From positions 458,501 through 522,500 of the forward strand of contig JAHQRK010000013.1 of the NCBI GenBank assembly GCA_019828595.1: DNA of 64,000 nt, in the 5' to 3' direction. Position 1 is the first letter of the stretch, and the number at the start of each line of letters is the position of its first letter. Of this stretch, positions 33,501-45,324 are shown one piece after another. The notes below the pieces were generated by a model. That model was not told where the DNA came from. It ran no database searches and was given only the letters and a program-made list of their open reading frames with translations. The position numbers and the translations under genes were made by a program. The stretch comes from Aphanomyces cochlioides. Its lineage: Eukaryota > Oomycota > Saprolegniomycetes > Saprolegniales > Verrucalvaceae.

Positions 33501-33876
33501 AATAGCAGGATGGGCTAGCAATAAGCGCACAATGCCAGCATGGCCAGCTTGAGCAGCCAGAATAAGAGGTGTCGAGCCAAACTATACACATAGCTAGGAG
33601 GATTTCAATGTGCCAGCTACCTCTGACGGGCAATTGACGTCGATATCTTTCCAGGAAACGAGCTCAGAGACGACGTTGTAGTGGCCACGTGCACAAGCCA
33701 GCGTCAGCGGCGTGTATTTCCACTGACAGTTTGAGATAGACGATAATTCGAAGCTATAGCAGCGAGTGTACCTTGAACCCCTCGACGGGAAAGAGCGTGT
33801 TCAAGCTCGATGCATCCACTTGGAGGCTTTCAGTCGCGCCTTCCTTGATCGCTGCCATCAAACATGACGCAGCCAT
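30512..33876 (-). CDS. Ankyrin-repeat pseudokinase (10 exons, 987 aa)
   Basis: Exons (minus): 33876-33772, 33722-33621, 33581-33336, 33294-33193, 33145-33044, 32989-32891, 32847-32743, 32701-32165, 32120-31655, 31611-30512. All introns are GT-AG and about 35-55 nt; exon lengths sum to 2964 nt, exactly 988 codons. Exons 2-7 encode ankyrin repeats (for example TPLILAAQAGHAGIVRLLLAH, NSALIHAAAKGKAEVVEALL), mostly one 33-34-residue repeat per exon. Exons 8-10 encode a kinase-like domain. Its catalytic loop reads AHGNISSHHVV, so Arg and catalytic Asp of HRD are replaced, and DFG is replaced by DLS. It is therefore probably catalytically dead. The C-terminal 250 aa are unrecognised. It is probably cytosolic and may be a scaffold. 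Fragments of it occur after trypsin 1 and 2. Confidence 0.85.
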
Positions 33877-35896
33877 GAAAATTGGCAAAGTGATCCACTT
33901 GGAAAGTGCAATCGGCCAATCTCACTGACTACTTCAAGCTCATAGTGGGATCGACTTCGACGGCAAAGTGAACTTGCTCCGTTCTAGACTTGAATTTGAC
34001 TGAAAACCACGTTCAGGACAGCGAAGGAGCTCCTGTCACGCTGTGATTCTCGCTGATGCAGGCGACAGTCGCGATGAAGACAAGCTGGCGTTGAATGGCG
34101 CGATGGAGCTTCCGAAAATATACTGTACGAAAATTTTCAACCTCGACAGCCGTCTAATGTAGCCCTCAGGGGATGAGTAAAACATGTTGGGCTTTGTCAA
34201 GTTTCGTGATATTGTACCGTGTTTGTACGCTTGGAGGTCAACAATGGCAGATTTGATGTCGTCAAGCACGCACGACGCATGTCAGCCTTGCGATTCGAAC
34301 TGTTTCACCAGCGAAAGAGCTCAGTCTTCGCATACGTCGTTACCACTGCAGGGACGACGTCGACTACAGTAAACTTTGAGGAATTGACTGCCACGTACTA
34401 GTACATATTCCCCACCCCCTGAATGCGCCTCGCTACTGCAAACTGGAGCGTCGTCGTTGGCAAGCAGGGTGGAGAAGACTGAGGAGTTGGCAAAAAGTCA
34501 GGGAGAAAGGCTTTTCCCATGACGCCAGTCATTGCTAAAACTCCCATTGACGCGCAGGGAATTCTGGTGCACATTGGCCACGAGGACGCAATGGCATCTC
34601 TTACTGACAGCATCTCCCCTTGGGAGCCCCGTCGTTGGACGAAGTCAAGAACGGTGGAGACGGTGTGACCACTACAGTTCGTTTTGTGAAATACGCCTTT
34701 ACGTCGTGAATATCGGTTTCCCGCGTGCCTTTCACCTACAACGACCTGGTCGCTACGTCACGAAACGTTTGCTTCCACAGATCTCCACGACTTGCAACTG
34801 TAGTCACACTACGAGCCCCCCACCAGGTGACAAATGGCGCGGTCGAATTTTCTCCCTCGATTCAGCAACCAAAGCAAAGAAAGATCCACGACTGTCTGGA
34901 AATTCTCCTTCCCTACATTTTCAGACTGCCTTTCTATTCCAAAGCAATTTGCAACACGGATAGATTTATATGGCACACGACAGAGTCGAAATGGACCAGG
35001 CCGATCGCCCTTAGCCGCATTAACCTGCGTCATGCACAATCGCATGTCGTCGACACTAATGCGAGTCTCGACAGACGAGCGACGAGCTTGGGGTCGTGTT
35101 CTACTCATTATTCGCCCTGACCGCGAGAATAGCATCCAAATACAAAGCATCTTGCAAAGTTTGTGCTCCAATTCGCAAGAAGGCAACCCCGCAATCGTCG
35201 CAGATGCACCAAGTTCTGTCGACGACTTGACAATGGAACGATCGACCCTTCAGTGTCTGTCCCAAACAATGCGGGCAACGCAGTCACGGCAAGTCAAACG
35301 GCAGCGAATTCGACCAGCGCGTTTGTGCTAGCACGAAGAAATGCAGTCGCGGGGCGATTCCTGGTCGAGACAAGATCGTTTGGCTTGTCAGTCAACCGCC
35401 TTGCGTGGCTATGCAAAAGTGTAATATCAAACTTTTCCATGGATGGGTCTCATCCTTCCAAGACTCGACCGACGCTACCAAATGAGCCATTCCAATCAGT
35501 AGGCGCTACCTCCCACCTCCCCTGGCTATCTGCGTTTCCTACGCCATGATGTCGATTGCCTTGATCCACACCGTCCGACGCTGCCCAATACTTGCAGCGA
35601 AATCCAGTGTGATAGACATGCAAGTTCCCCGCCGCGGGGGTAAAGAAAAGGCGTTGCTGCGTGGTTTATGTGATGGCCTCGAGCGTCTTTGTGTCCATCG
35701 ACAGCTCAATTAAGTGCAGCCGACAGCTCAAGTTGGATGACTTTGAATTTTTCGTCTTTCTCGTATGAAAAAGTGCACTTTGCAGTTTTTGGTGAGTCAA
35801 TTTGACCAAGTGGAGGCGAACTTAGTCCATACTCGTGCGTGTCCATGAAGCCAAACAAGACCGAGTCTTGATGACATTCTTGAATTCTCCCCAAAC
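33877..35896. other. Stretch without a supported gene
   Basis: Several open frames of 60-165 aa overlap on both strands with no recognised family. On + , 34511 onward reads GILVHIGHEDAMASL, then NGGDGVTTTVRFVKYAF in another frame, which may be an eroded gene. On -, 34085-34170 resembles part of the ORF at 17007-17465. I make no functional call. Confidence 0.4.
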
Positions 35897-36061
35897 ATGC
35901 CAAAAGCCAACGCCGTCCGTGAAACTGCCATCGCTGTTGTTCTTGCCTTGACCGCCGGTGCGGCCTGGAAATCGTACGCTGTCTCCGAACTCAAGAGTTT
36001 CGATGACTACTACAAGAACTTGAAGACGCAACAAAAGGTTCAAGCCAACGACGATGAATAG
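35897..36061 (+). CDS. Small single-pass membrane protein (54 aa)
   Basis: ATG 35897 to TAG 36059-36061. The peptide starts MPKANAVRETAIAVVLAL and has one hydrophobic segment (about residues 10-26), then a charged tail with SFDDYYKNLKTQQ. Its size and layout (short matrix-side start, one helix, KxxxxYY-type tail) resemble small nuclear-encoded cytochrome c oxidase subunits such as Cox9/VIIa/VIc types. That is a resemblance only. The codon use looks like a host gene, and no TE lies within 500 bp. Confidence 0.6.
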   Translation: MPKANAVRETAIAVVLALTAGAAWKSYAVSELKSFDDYYKNLKTQQKVQANDDE

Positions 36062-36554
36062 AGTCATGAAAGCAACGCCTGCAGTCTCCTCCCCTTCTTC
36101 CCATGTAACGTAGCCCGAAACCCCTAATATGATTTTTTGAAAACGATATACTCGACAGTGCGACACGGTAGATAAGCCGAGAGGAGCTTTGTGGGAAATA
36201 AGTAGTAGGCTAAATCAAAAGCGCTGCGGGCAACTACCAAAGGATAAGAAAGCGAATGGCGTCTTGAAAACACAATGTAGTGGACGTCCTGTCAAGGTTG
36301 AGATTCATCTAGGAACCTGCAGCCATGCGTATTCTCGTGACTAACTTCCGCGCATTGCAACATTCACCATTCCATGTCTTTCATAGACTTTTTAAGCGTT
36401 CTCTTCCAACGCATTCTGTTGTGGCAAGAGTTTGGAATTTATTCCCTTCTCTGCTTTGAATCGCCGACATGCCGTGAGAGTCTCTTCACTTCTGCTAACT
36501 TTCGGCGGTTGACGACATGAAAGAATATTGTGAAAGAAATGGCAGAAAAATTAC

Positions 36555-36635
36555 CGACAGCTGTGAGATTTGAACTCACGCGGGTGACCCCAATAGATTT
36601 CTAGTCTATCGCCTTAACCGCTCGGCCAAGCTGTC
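36555..36635 (-). tRNA. tRNA-Ser (anticodon AGA)
   Basis: On the minus strand the acceptor stem GACAGCT pairs with AGCTGTC. The A-box is TGGCCGAGCGG. The anticodon stem ATAGA/TCTAT holds a CTAGAAA loop with anticodon AGA. There is a long variable arm as in class II tRNAs, and a T-loop TTCAAAT with a good GTGAG/CTCAC stem. A TTTTT Pol III terminator follows on that strand (36546-36550). No intron. The stretches on both sides (36062-36554 and 36636-37136) show no other gene. Confidence 0.95.
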
Positions 36636-37136
36636 TTTATATACCGTCAAAGAAATGATTAATATAATCATTTAATGTCATGCCAGTTCAACGCTTGAAC
36701 AATTATTTTTGCATGTGGTGTGTCGTGCGCAGTGTGAAATGAACGCATTCGACAGATGATCTGTACAAACACGAACAGGTCAGCGACATGGCTCCAGTGG
36801 CATTGTGTTTCTGGCCACCGCCACTGTGTTATGATCGTTTAACGCTAGTCTCGTGCAATACATCAGTGCGTGATGCTTCCATGCTCAAAATCGAGAAGCA
36901 ATGGAGTTTGAAATTAGAGCGGAGTTCGATGAACGTATGGATTGGAAGGTTGTGCTCTCAGACTCGACCAAGTCTTTCGCTCGAAGCTCTGTCTGTCTCT
37001 GCTCGATGCCAGCATCAGTGAGTTCACAGCGCTGCCCTTTTCGCATCATCACAAACTTGAAACATTTAGAGGTCAGTATATTTGGTATGGACTGTTATGG
37101 TCACATCAATTCTACCGAGGAATATTTCTTCGGTAC

Positions 37137-37967
37137 TTAGCAGCTGGTGGTGGCCACGGCATCCTTGGGGAGCAACTTCTTCTCGTTCAAAAAGTCAATG
37201 ATTTTGTGGAGCTTGTTGCCGGTGTTTTGGCCATCAGTGGCGGTACAGCCACCGCAGTTGTGCAACGAGATGACAAGGTTGTCCAGTTGGCTGAGGATGG
37301 GCGAGCCAGATGAACCACCTTCAGTGTCTGCGTTGTAGCCGTAGGTATCGGTTTCCTCACAGAGAGAAGGAGTGGAGGTGTTGACAATCTTGGCGAGCTT
37401 GCCGTCGTCGTTCAACCAAGTGAAGCGCTTGGGTTTGATGGCAGGGTGGCCGACAACCCACACTGGTTCATCCAAGGAAGCAGGCTTCGCGCGGGCTTTG
37501 AGGTAGCCCCACTTGGACAAGTCAATGCCAGCGCTAGGTTGGAGCTTCACGAGGGCGAAATCCAATCCTTGGTCGGCCCAGAGCAAGGTCGCGTTTGTGG
37601 CGGCAATGGTACCCTTGCAGGCCAATTGCTTGGAGTTGTTGGGGTCGTCGCACGTGGCGCACTCGGCATCGAATTCCCACTTGGATTGAGAGACCTCTTC
37701 CTGCGTGGAGTAGCAGTGGTGGTTAGTCAAGAAGTGGCCTTCCGAACCCCAGAGGAAACCAGAGCAGTAGTAGCCGTCTGGAAGAGAAAGGCGAGCGATA
37801 GCCTTGCCGAGCTTGTACTTGACAGGGTCGGAATCCTTGACGCAAGCCGCACCCTTGGCCTGATCCGAACCACAAATAGATTCGAGGCCATTGCCTTCGA
37901 ACCAGGTAGGGCGGACGACAGCGCTGGCAGTGGTAACGAGCAGGGCTAGAGTGGCAATCGTCTTCAT
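37137..37967 (-). CDS. Secreted trypsin-fold serine protease (GSSGSP type), intact
   Basis: From Met 37967 (MKTIATLALLVTTASAVV) there is a clear signal peptide; this start is preferred over the in-frame Met at 38006, which would mask it. The mature protein has the triad as His in FLTNHHC, Asp in GLDFALVKLQ, and Ser in TEGGSSGSP. This resembles bacterial-type glutamyl/lysyl endopeptidases rather than the S1A trypsins elsewhere in the window. Conserved Cys pairs (CATCDDPNNSKQLAC, NCGGC) suggest a disulfide-rich extracellular enzyme. Substrate preference is not evident. Broken paralogues lie at 48.5, 49.2 and 56.0/62.2 kb, all on the same strand. About 276 aa. Confidence 0.88.
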   Translation of the reverse strand: MKTIATLALLVTTASAVVRPTWFEGNGLESICGSDQAKGAACVKDSDPVKYKLGKAIARLSLPDGYYCSGFLWGSEGHFLTNHHCYSTQEEVSQSKWEFDAECATCDDPNNSKQLACKGTIAATNATLLWADQGLDFALVKLQPSAGIDLSKWGYLKARAKPASLDEPVWVVGHPAIKPKRFTWLNDDGKLAKIVNTSTPSLCEETDTYGYNADTEGGSSGSPILSQLDNLVISLHNCGGCTATDGQNTGNKLHKIIDFLNEKKLLPKDAVATTSC

Positions 37968-39121
37968 CACAGCAAGAAAATTTGATAATGCCAAATCGAG
38001 CGGCAATCGTCTGGTGCTTCCAGCCAGCAGCCATTCTGATCATGTGGTGTTTGCAACATCGTTGAAGTTGAAGTTTCAATGTAAGGATTCAAAATCACAA
38101 ATTTTACTCCAATTTAATATTTAAGTAGACAGTTTCTATAACTAGAAAAGGATATTAAATCGATAATTGCTTAGAAATTTTGACTATTTTTTCTGCATTC
38201 TGACTTTTCCATCTCCATAAATCTGTCAATTAATCGAGATGATCAACTTCTTCGAGTCTTTTAAGCTTGTGACGGAGGCTGCTGTCGAGTGAATAGCTTG
38301 ATATTATACTGCTTTGGCTTCTCTGCTATGTTTTGTGCGTTTAAGGCAGCTACAATTATTGTAAAGCCTACAAGTGTTCAAGCCACATGGTGCGCATAGG
38401 TAATAAATCAGAGGGAGAGGCTAGCCCAGGACGTCGGTGTCTTTCTATTTGTACAGGGCTAGTAGCCCAGCCGAGAGCCTTCTTAATTCCGAGCATATTG
38501 TGGTGGTAAACATCGAGAGCTCGGCAGTATAGTCTTGTTGACGGCTCCTGGTTTTCCCATCAAGGTGTTCTTTATTCATCGGCCAGACCAGCAATATCCA
38601 TTTCTCACTGAAATCTCCGGAGACACTTTTGTGCCGTTTGAACTATATCATGGACTCGTCTAGGTACTGTCTCAATAGACTCTATGCGAACACCAGGGAT
38701 TAATGCATCGACTATTAATAGAAGCGCAAGAGAGGTCGCTTAAACTCGGAGCTTGTTTCGATCTCGCCTTGTTCAAAGCTTCTAATTGTTAATAAGCTTT
38801 AAACGTAGAGGTATTGAGTCCGTCAACTGCACCATTTGAAACTTCTCCAAATTTAGAGTAACAGTTGGATCATTACCAGTCATCAGTGCAAAGTGATGAC
38901 TGTGCTTGGGTTCTATACTCCGGAGTATACTCGGAGGAAAAAGAAAACTTTGTCGTTTGCCGGATCGACAGCGTTTGCACAAGCGGAGAACAAGCTCGGT
39001 CAGCTCATCAGCTGACTCTTGTCACGAGGTCGCACTTCAGAGAGCTCTGATAGACGCACTTAGGCGGGTCCTCCCTATTAGGTGTGTGCCTGTCAAGGAG
39101 GTTGTCACAACTATTAATACG
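37968..39121. other. Intergenic region left of MULE #1
   Basis: No gene, repeat or RNA recognised. AT-rich; the first 150 bp are the upstream region of the serine protease. Confidence 0.5.
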
Positions 39122-40382
39122 GAAAAATTGGCACTACTTTACTAAAGCTGGTTTTAAACCCTCATACAAATTATTCATGTAGATGTGTTTTAAACATCCA
39201 CACTCTTGTAAATGAGTCCCCGCAGCTTTATTTTATGGGAAAATGACAAAACGTGTACATCTGCGGCATCTGTGTTAAGAATATCATATTTGTGTATGGG
39301 GTGGGTTAAAGATTCCAACACAAATGCCTGGAATCCATGTTCAATGATAAATTTATACTTGATTTCATTATCCGGAAAGTGCAAGATTCCAGGCAACTGT
39401 GTTAGAGAATCCATCACATTTATTTACATTCGGCTGATTGGCCAATATTATAAAGCTAGAAGTACTGAGCAGCATCAAGCAAAGTTGAAAAACTTTTAGA
39501 TGCAATCGCTCTTAACTCCAATACTTTGCATTGCTCGAGCAATCAAAATTTCATAAGGCATTCTATGTATTTGAGGATTATTCTAACGAAATTTATTTAA
39601 TGTGCCAGTGGCTTGCTGCGATTTTCTGAATTGTTTGCCTCTGCTGTTCCTCATTGCTGAACTAGATGAATTTGGTCGAATTCACCAGCACGGCATATTT
39701 TAAACTAATGAACATAACTGTGTTGTGAGTAATAATAAAGTTCAGGTGCCCAAATGAATGGCACAAAGCTTCTCGTAGTTCTGTGATTTGTTTAAGCATC
39801 GGTATCGGTGGTAATAGTCATAGTAGATCGCACGATCAATTTGAGAAACACTTCAGCAGAAGTGTTGAGAAGTGCAAAGCTTTGTTGAAGGGAAAATTTA
39901 CGAAAATTCAGTTTGATGTCATTGTTTATTCAGACTTGTGAAAGAGATATCTTCATCAGCGATCTTAAGGGAGGGCGTCAAAGGAAGATATACGACTATA
40001 TTTATTATTGTGGGCGATAAACAGAGAGAAAGCATTCACCCTCTTGTGTTTCAAAGAATGGAATTAAATCTTTGCAAGAAGCTGCTATGTTCTCTGAACA
40101 TTTCATGTCTGTCAAAATAGATTTATGACCAATCATATTGAGTATTTTGGTGTGATGAAACTCCTAACACAGATGCCGTCATTATATACATTATATTATA
40201 TTATTGTCAACATGAGTAAAATGTTTGCGAAAGGTGTATAATCGGCAAACATTCTTTTGTCATTTAGTGTGTAGTGAATTTGTTGTCAAATACTAGTGTA
40301 TAACATTCCGTATAATGAAGACATTGCGACAAAACGAGTATGACTTGAGGTTGGGGGAAAGTCCGCAGTTGGAAGCGTCAGT

Positions 40383-42253
40383 TTGGAAGTATCACAGAAC
40401 GTTGAAGGCGGCTGTGCGTGGCTCTGCTTCATATTCCGACTGAGGGACGTTGACAAAGTGATGAATGGAAGTGAACACGATGTTCATGAGGAGGCCACTA
40501 CTACAGGCTTACAAGTTGGAGCAATCTATACATCTGCGACCGATGGCGTTAAAGCTGTACAAGACCACGCGATGGCATCAAACAAGTCCGTGCGAGTCAG
40601 TCAACGAAGTGGGGTCCATAGAGTCATCGAATGCACGACAGAAGGGTGCACGATGTATGTACGTCTCTATCGAAGGCAAGGAAACAATGTGAAGAACGGC
40701 TCGTGGTACATATCATCTATGTGCCTCGATCACAAGTATTGCACAGCTACAGCAAAACCAACTCGCCGACAAATTTCGTCCCTTCCTACCTTTCTTTCAG
40801 CGATCCAAGCTGATCCATCAACATCAGCTAAGGCGCTTATTGATCAAGTACAACGACGAGATGGAATTGACTTGCATCAAATCAGAAGAACGGTCTATCG
40901 TGCAAAAGACGTTGTTACCCAAACTTCTGAGACCGTTGCGCTAGCATCGTACACCAAAATACCAGCCTTTCTGCGCGCTTTTTTAAAATTGAATCCTGGA
41001 TCCGTTGCTTGTCTACAGAAGGATGGTGCGGGGAGATTTATGCGAGCTCTTGTATCCCCAAGAGTACTTTTTGATTCTGCTTCTGCTTGTCAGCGAGTTT
41101 TTGGTGTTGATTGCTCGCATAGTAAATGTGATGCTTTTAGTGGTGTTCAGATCGCTCTTGTTGGACGAGAAGGTGATTGCCGAAACATTGTGCTTGCTGT
41201 TGCATTGGCTCCAGCTGAAGATGCTGACAATTACTTTTGGTTCTTCTCCACGCTGGTCTCCCAAGGCTTCGACTTTACTGGAATCCCCATATTCTGCGAC
41301 CGGCATCCAGCTCTACTGTCAGTCGCCAATACACTTGGTCTCACCCTGCGTTATTGTACGCTTCATATTATACGAAACATCCTAACCAAATTTTCCCGTT
41401 TTACCCCTCGGCACGACAACCTAATTTGGCGCATTCAGGCAGCCGAGACCGAAGAAGAGTACAACTCAGCTTTAGAAATTTTGGGTTTAGAGACTGGTTC
41501 TGAAGTACTGGAGTACGTGAAACTCATTTCACCAAATACTTGGTGCCTATATGCAAACATTGGTGTGACCTCCTTGTACGGCTGGCGAACGAGCAACTTT
41601 GTTGAAAGCTTGTTCGGCACGCAACTAGTGCAGGGCGTGGGAAGCTTGACCCCCTTCCAGTTTCTTGAAGCCGTCTGCAGCAGTATGGTTGACGCTGCCT
41701 TCCAAAGATCTCAAGCAGCCTCAAAATGGGTGAATGAAAACCTCATAGTCACACCCGCAGCGAGAAAAATGTACGTGCGCAGAGCGCTGTCATTGGGAAA
41801 TATGCTGTTCAGCATGCATCAGAAGAAATTGCGTATGTATGGAATTCTGCATCAATGCCACAACTTCGCCGCCGTGTGAACAAAATTTCGCTCAGTTGTA
41901 CTTGCTCCTTCATGGATCAATTTGGAGTGCCCTGTCGTCATGTCATTGCTGCTTTGAACTCGCTCAATATGATGGACAAAGTAGACAGCGCATTCTGTCC
42001 ATTCTACCTCATATCAGCATACGAAGCTGCATTTCGGAACAAAGCTGTCTTTTTGCCTTTGGAATCTGAAGTAAACGAAGAGACAAAAGGAGACGGTGAC
42101 AATTTCTGTTTGCCTCCAGCGATAACTCGCCAACCAGGACGGCCCAAAATGAAGCGCATACGAAGCAGCGGAGAAGTTGAAGGTTATTCGTCGTATCGTT
42201 GTTCAAAGTGCAACGGAAGTGGCCACAACAAAAGACGATGCACGATGAACTGA
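40383..42253 (+). CDS. MULE #1 transposase (one frameshift)
   Basis: The N-terminal zinc-binding domain (about residues 45-120: C-x4-C in CTTEGCTMYV, then CLDHKYC) resembles the FAR1/WRKY-GCM1 domain of MULE proteins. The catalytic core has Asp in VFGVDCSHSK, Asp in PIFCDRHPALLS, and Glu in NFVESLFG. After a one-base shift near 41815 it continues with the SWIM finger (CTCSFMDQFGVPCRHVIA) and a zinc knuckle (CSKCNGSGHNKRRC). The frame from ATG 40383 ends at 41879; the C-terminal part is open to TGA at 42251-42253. The true start may be Met 40461, just before the first domain. It moves the element by cut and paste. Confidence 0.85.
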
Positions 42254-42334
42254 GGCGATTGAGAGAACAATTTTCGATACGTGCAAATGGATTATTTTCG
42301 TTTCAATACATGTATAAGGACTATTTTCGTTCAA

Positions 42335-43182
42335 CTATTTGGAGTCGCGGCAGTTGATGGAGCCGCATTGACATTGAAACCACAAGTCATTTCCATAGTC
42401 AACTGTAAGTTCAGTGCCCGGCAAAATGTCTTCCGTTGTAGCGATAACCACGGTTACATGGCGACGATTTTGCACTTCAAAAAATGCGCAATTCGCATCG
42501 CAGGAATGATTCATGAATCTTGTGAAGTTTCCATAATCTTGGGCATCAATGAACAATTTCTTCCCCTTTAAGGACTTTGCGGCCAATGCGACGACGTACG
42601 AATTCTGTTGCTCCTCATCTTTTGTGAAATCATGTGTTGAGAGTATTCCACAATACTCTCCAACAACAGTTCCTTGTGGTATGAATTTGGTCGACTCCAA
42701 TGTGTAGTTCAGGCGGCCCATCTTCAAAACAATGCCATCAAAATCCTTCAAACGATTTCCACAGTTTGGAAGCAAACAATTGTTGTTTGCACAGTACATA
42801 TCCATACGGGCGTTGGGGCACGTGTCAATAGAGCATCTTTCAGCACACAAAGAATACCCAAAGACACCAATGTCTCGAACGGCGATTCCGTGGGGATTTA
42901 TCGTGTGCTTGATCTTAACAACATGACTTGGCCATTCAGCATATTTCTTGGAGCCAGCATCGCAAGAAGTAATAATAACGTCATCCGGTTGCTCACCAAG
43001 TCATCGGCAGGATATTCGATGACAGGCTTGCTTGACAAATCAAGTACAGCCGAAGAACCATCGATATTGATACCCAAATCACACTCCAACGTATCAAAGT
43101 CTTCTCGTAGATCGACGTTGTCATTTGGTTGTCGGGGTCCTGGTTCTGAGTGAATACCGAAGTTGTTCCCTTGTCCTTGCAT
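42335..43182 (-). CDS. SET-domain protein methyltransferase-like gene inside MULE #1 (one frameshift)
   Basis: The main frame (from Met 42850, open upstream to about 43000) has a Cys-rich pre-SET segment (CSIDTCPNARMDMYCANNNC). A full SET domain follows: GTVVGEYCG (cofactor loop), LFIDAQDYGNFTRFMNHSCDANC (the RFMNHSC motif), and GTELTVDYG with the catalytic-site Tyr. A post-SET C-x-C-x4-C is also present (CQCGSINC). The upstream part (43182-43003, acidic) is one base out of frame; a shift near 43000 would join it through DDVIITSCDAGSKKYAEW. All SET motifs are intact. It would methylate lysine in histones or other proteins. It ends 81 bp from the transposase stop, tail to tail, well inside the element's inverted repeats. 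Confidence 0.82.
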
Positions 43183-43996
43183 GCTAGAGCGGAACGTAGA
43201 TAGCTTGGTGGACGCTATGACGGACGCTCGATAGATTCACCGGGAGTCTCTCACTGGAGCTCGTCTCTCCATGCGATGCTTCTTTCTCGACTATGGTTTG
43301 AAATAGCCAGCTTTACTGGTGCGCTGTCTTTTCAAGATGCGCTCTCGTTGAATGTACGTGGGAATGGCCTGGGTGTCGCCAGGGACTTGTGTACTTATAT
43401 CACCGTTACATTGGCCTACCATTCTTCTTTAGCGTCCCTCATTCGCAATTCACTGAAATATAGGCCCCCTTTACCTTCATGTGTTTCAGCATGCCGTGGT
43501 TGACATCTCTCAACAGCGGAAATGTTGCCACCCTGCATTCTTTGGTTCGGATGGAAATGACAGAATGTGTATAACGAATGATGTTCTATAATTTCTAGAA
43601 GGTTCGTATAACCCTAACCCAGATATACACTATTTTGTATATATTTAAATATAATATACACGTTTTGTCATTTTCCCTTATTTTATTATCAAAAATTATT
43701 TTAAATTTACAGCAATGCAAAAAATTGGCAAAGTGTATCCTTAAGGCTTGACGCTCAGTCTCTTCGAAGAGATAGGCCTGACCCCAAACCACCGTGAACC
43801 CCGCGCACTACGCGCGCAACACTATAAAGATGCGATTTGGGCTTAGTGGTCGTTGACGGTGCGCAACATTGTCAACTTCTAAGCCTTTGTAATTAGTATT
43901 CAGAATTGTATGTGAGTATAAAACACATCTACACGAATAATTTGTATGAGGGTTTAAAACAGTGCGGGGGTTATAGTAAAGTAGTGCCGAAAAATT

Positions 43997-45198
43997 CGCC
44001 ATGTTCAACTTTCATTGTACTAGGTATTTGTAAATGGAGTGGTATATCGACATTCGAAAATATAATAAAACTCGAGTTCTTCGGGATTGACATCCCATTG
44101 GAGAATTTGATTGAACAAACACTCGATTGAATTTGTCCAATTGTGATGGTTAAACTGTAACGTTACATATTGCTTCGGACAAAAGTGACGTGGAGTAAAT
44201 TTTGACATCAGAATCGGATTCAGGAGGGGGGTTTACCCCGACACCCCTCCTACCGACTTTAATACGTCACTGCGATTCATTTTGCGATATTTCAATTACA
44301 GAAGGAATTGACTTGTCAAATGCCGATACGACAGACCTGGTGGATATTATCTCAAAATTCTAGAATTCTGATTGGCTATATCTCTATTTTTGCACTGTAC
44401 CATCCACAAAAGTCATTGGTACATTTGCAGCAGATCTATGTTCGCTTTGCAACAAAGGTTGCAGTGAGAGTTGCATCATTCGAAGCGTTTTGCAACCCTG
44501 AAGTATACTCAAACTAAGTCATTATACACGGGTTGCAAATCGGCAACGGTATTTGTCAGCATATCTTAGCTTATCAATATATAGCTCATCAATATATATG
44601 TTAGTTTTCCATCAATCCTTGCAGGGCTTTCGGACAGAATGGAAGAAAAAGTTTAACACCGATTTACAATGTCCACAGCTTAGTATATCCCAGTTTAGTG
44701 CATCCTGATCTTAAGTGTACGGTAGCCATATAGTCGCCAACAGCATGATCAATCAAATAAACCCGTCAGTTGTCGTGCTTCGCACGACACAACGAGATAT
44801 GAGCTGTTGTAAATGTTGATTGCAATAAATTAGTAAAGCTTACAAGAATAGTCTCGTGAATAGTAAGTCTGACTATGGCCTAGCACTATGACTAGAAAAC
44901 ACGCTGGATTGTCGTCGCAGAAAGACATGACCAAACTTCTTTGCCACTGCGCCCTATGCAAAGGATAGTAATCTGTGTAGAGAACGATGTCAATGTAACG
45001 AGTCTTGTATGGTTGATTTGTTTATACATCCTACACTAGACCCGATACAATCGCATTTGGGGTTTGACGATATGGACAATGGCCACGGTCGACCTTGGGC
45101 ATTGAGATTTAGCAATCACACACTCAAATCTCCAAGTCAATAAAGTATATTTTAAGCCAATCAAAATAGGGTTGTACACAGGGTTGCACAAATGACAG
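43997..45198. other. Intergenic region right of MULE #1
   Basis: No gene is recognised. A short GC hairpin lies at 44223-44252 (AGGAGGGG...CCCCTCCT). Otherwise AT-rich. Confidence 0.5.
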
Positions 45199-45324
45199 GT
45201 ACGGAGACTGTACAGCTGTAGTTTCAAATCAAGCGACACCATGAGAGACCAATACCGTATGTACGGAGACTGTACAGCTGTACCTACGGTATTGGTCTCT
45301 CATGGTGTCGCTTGATTTGAAACT
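45199..45324. repeat. 40-bp perfect inverted repeat with an interleaved 22-bp direct repeat
   Basis: Arms 45220-45259 and 45285-45324 are exact complements. A 22-bp direct repeat (starting GTACGGAGACTGTACAGC) occurs at 45199-45220, before the left arm, and at 45261-45282, in the loop. It may be a TE end or a recombination scar. No gene lies nearby. Confidence 0.9.

Larger units (their letters stand above)
39130..43988 (+). mobile_element. MULE #1 carrying a transposase and a SET-domain gene
   Basis: A 4859-bp element bounded by inverted repeats of about 70 bp starting GGCACTACTTTACTA (39130-39202 and 43917-43988). An exact 8-bp target duplication GAAAAATT lies at 39122-39129 and 43989-43996. 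The transposase (+) and the SET gene (-) are convergent inside. Long terminal repeats and a SWIM-type transposase identify a Mutator-like element. The regions 39203-40382 and 43183-43916 inside it hold no recognised gene. Confidence 0.88.

Noticed and set aside
34532..35549. A protein-coding gene (possible START/FYVE-like protein)
   Set aside because: Suggestive short strings occur in different frames, but no domain could be followed for more than about 20 residues.
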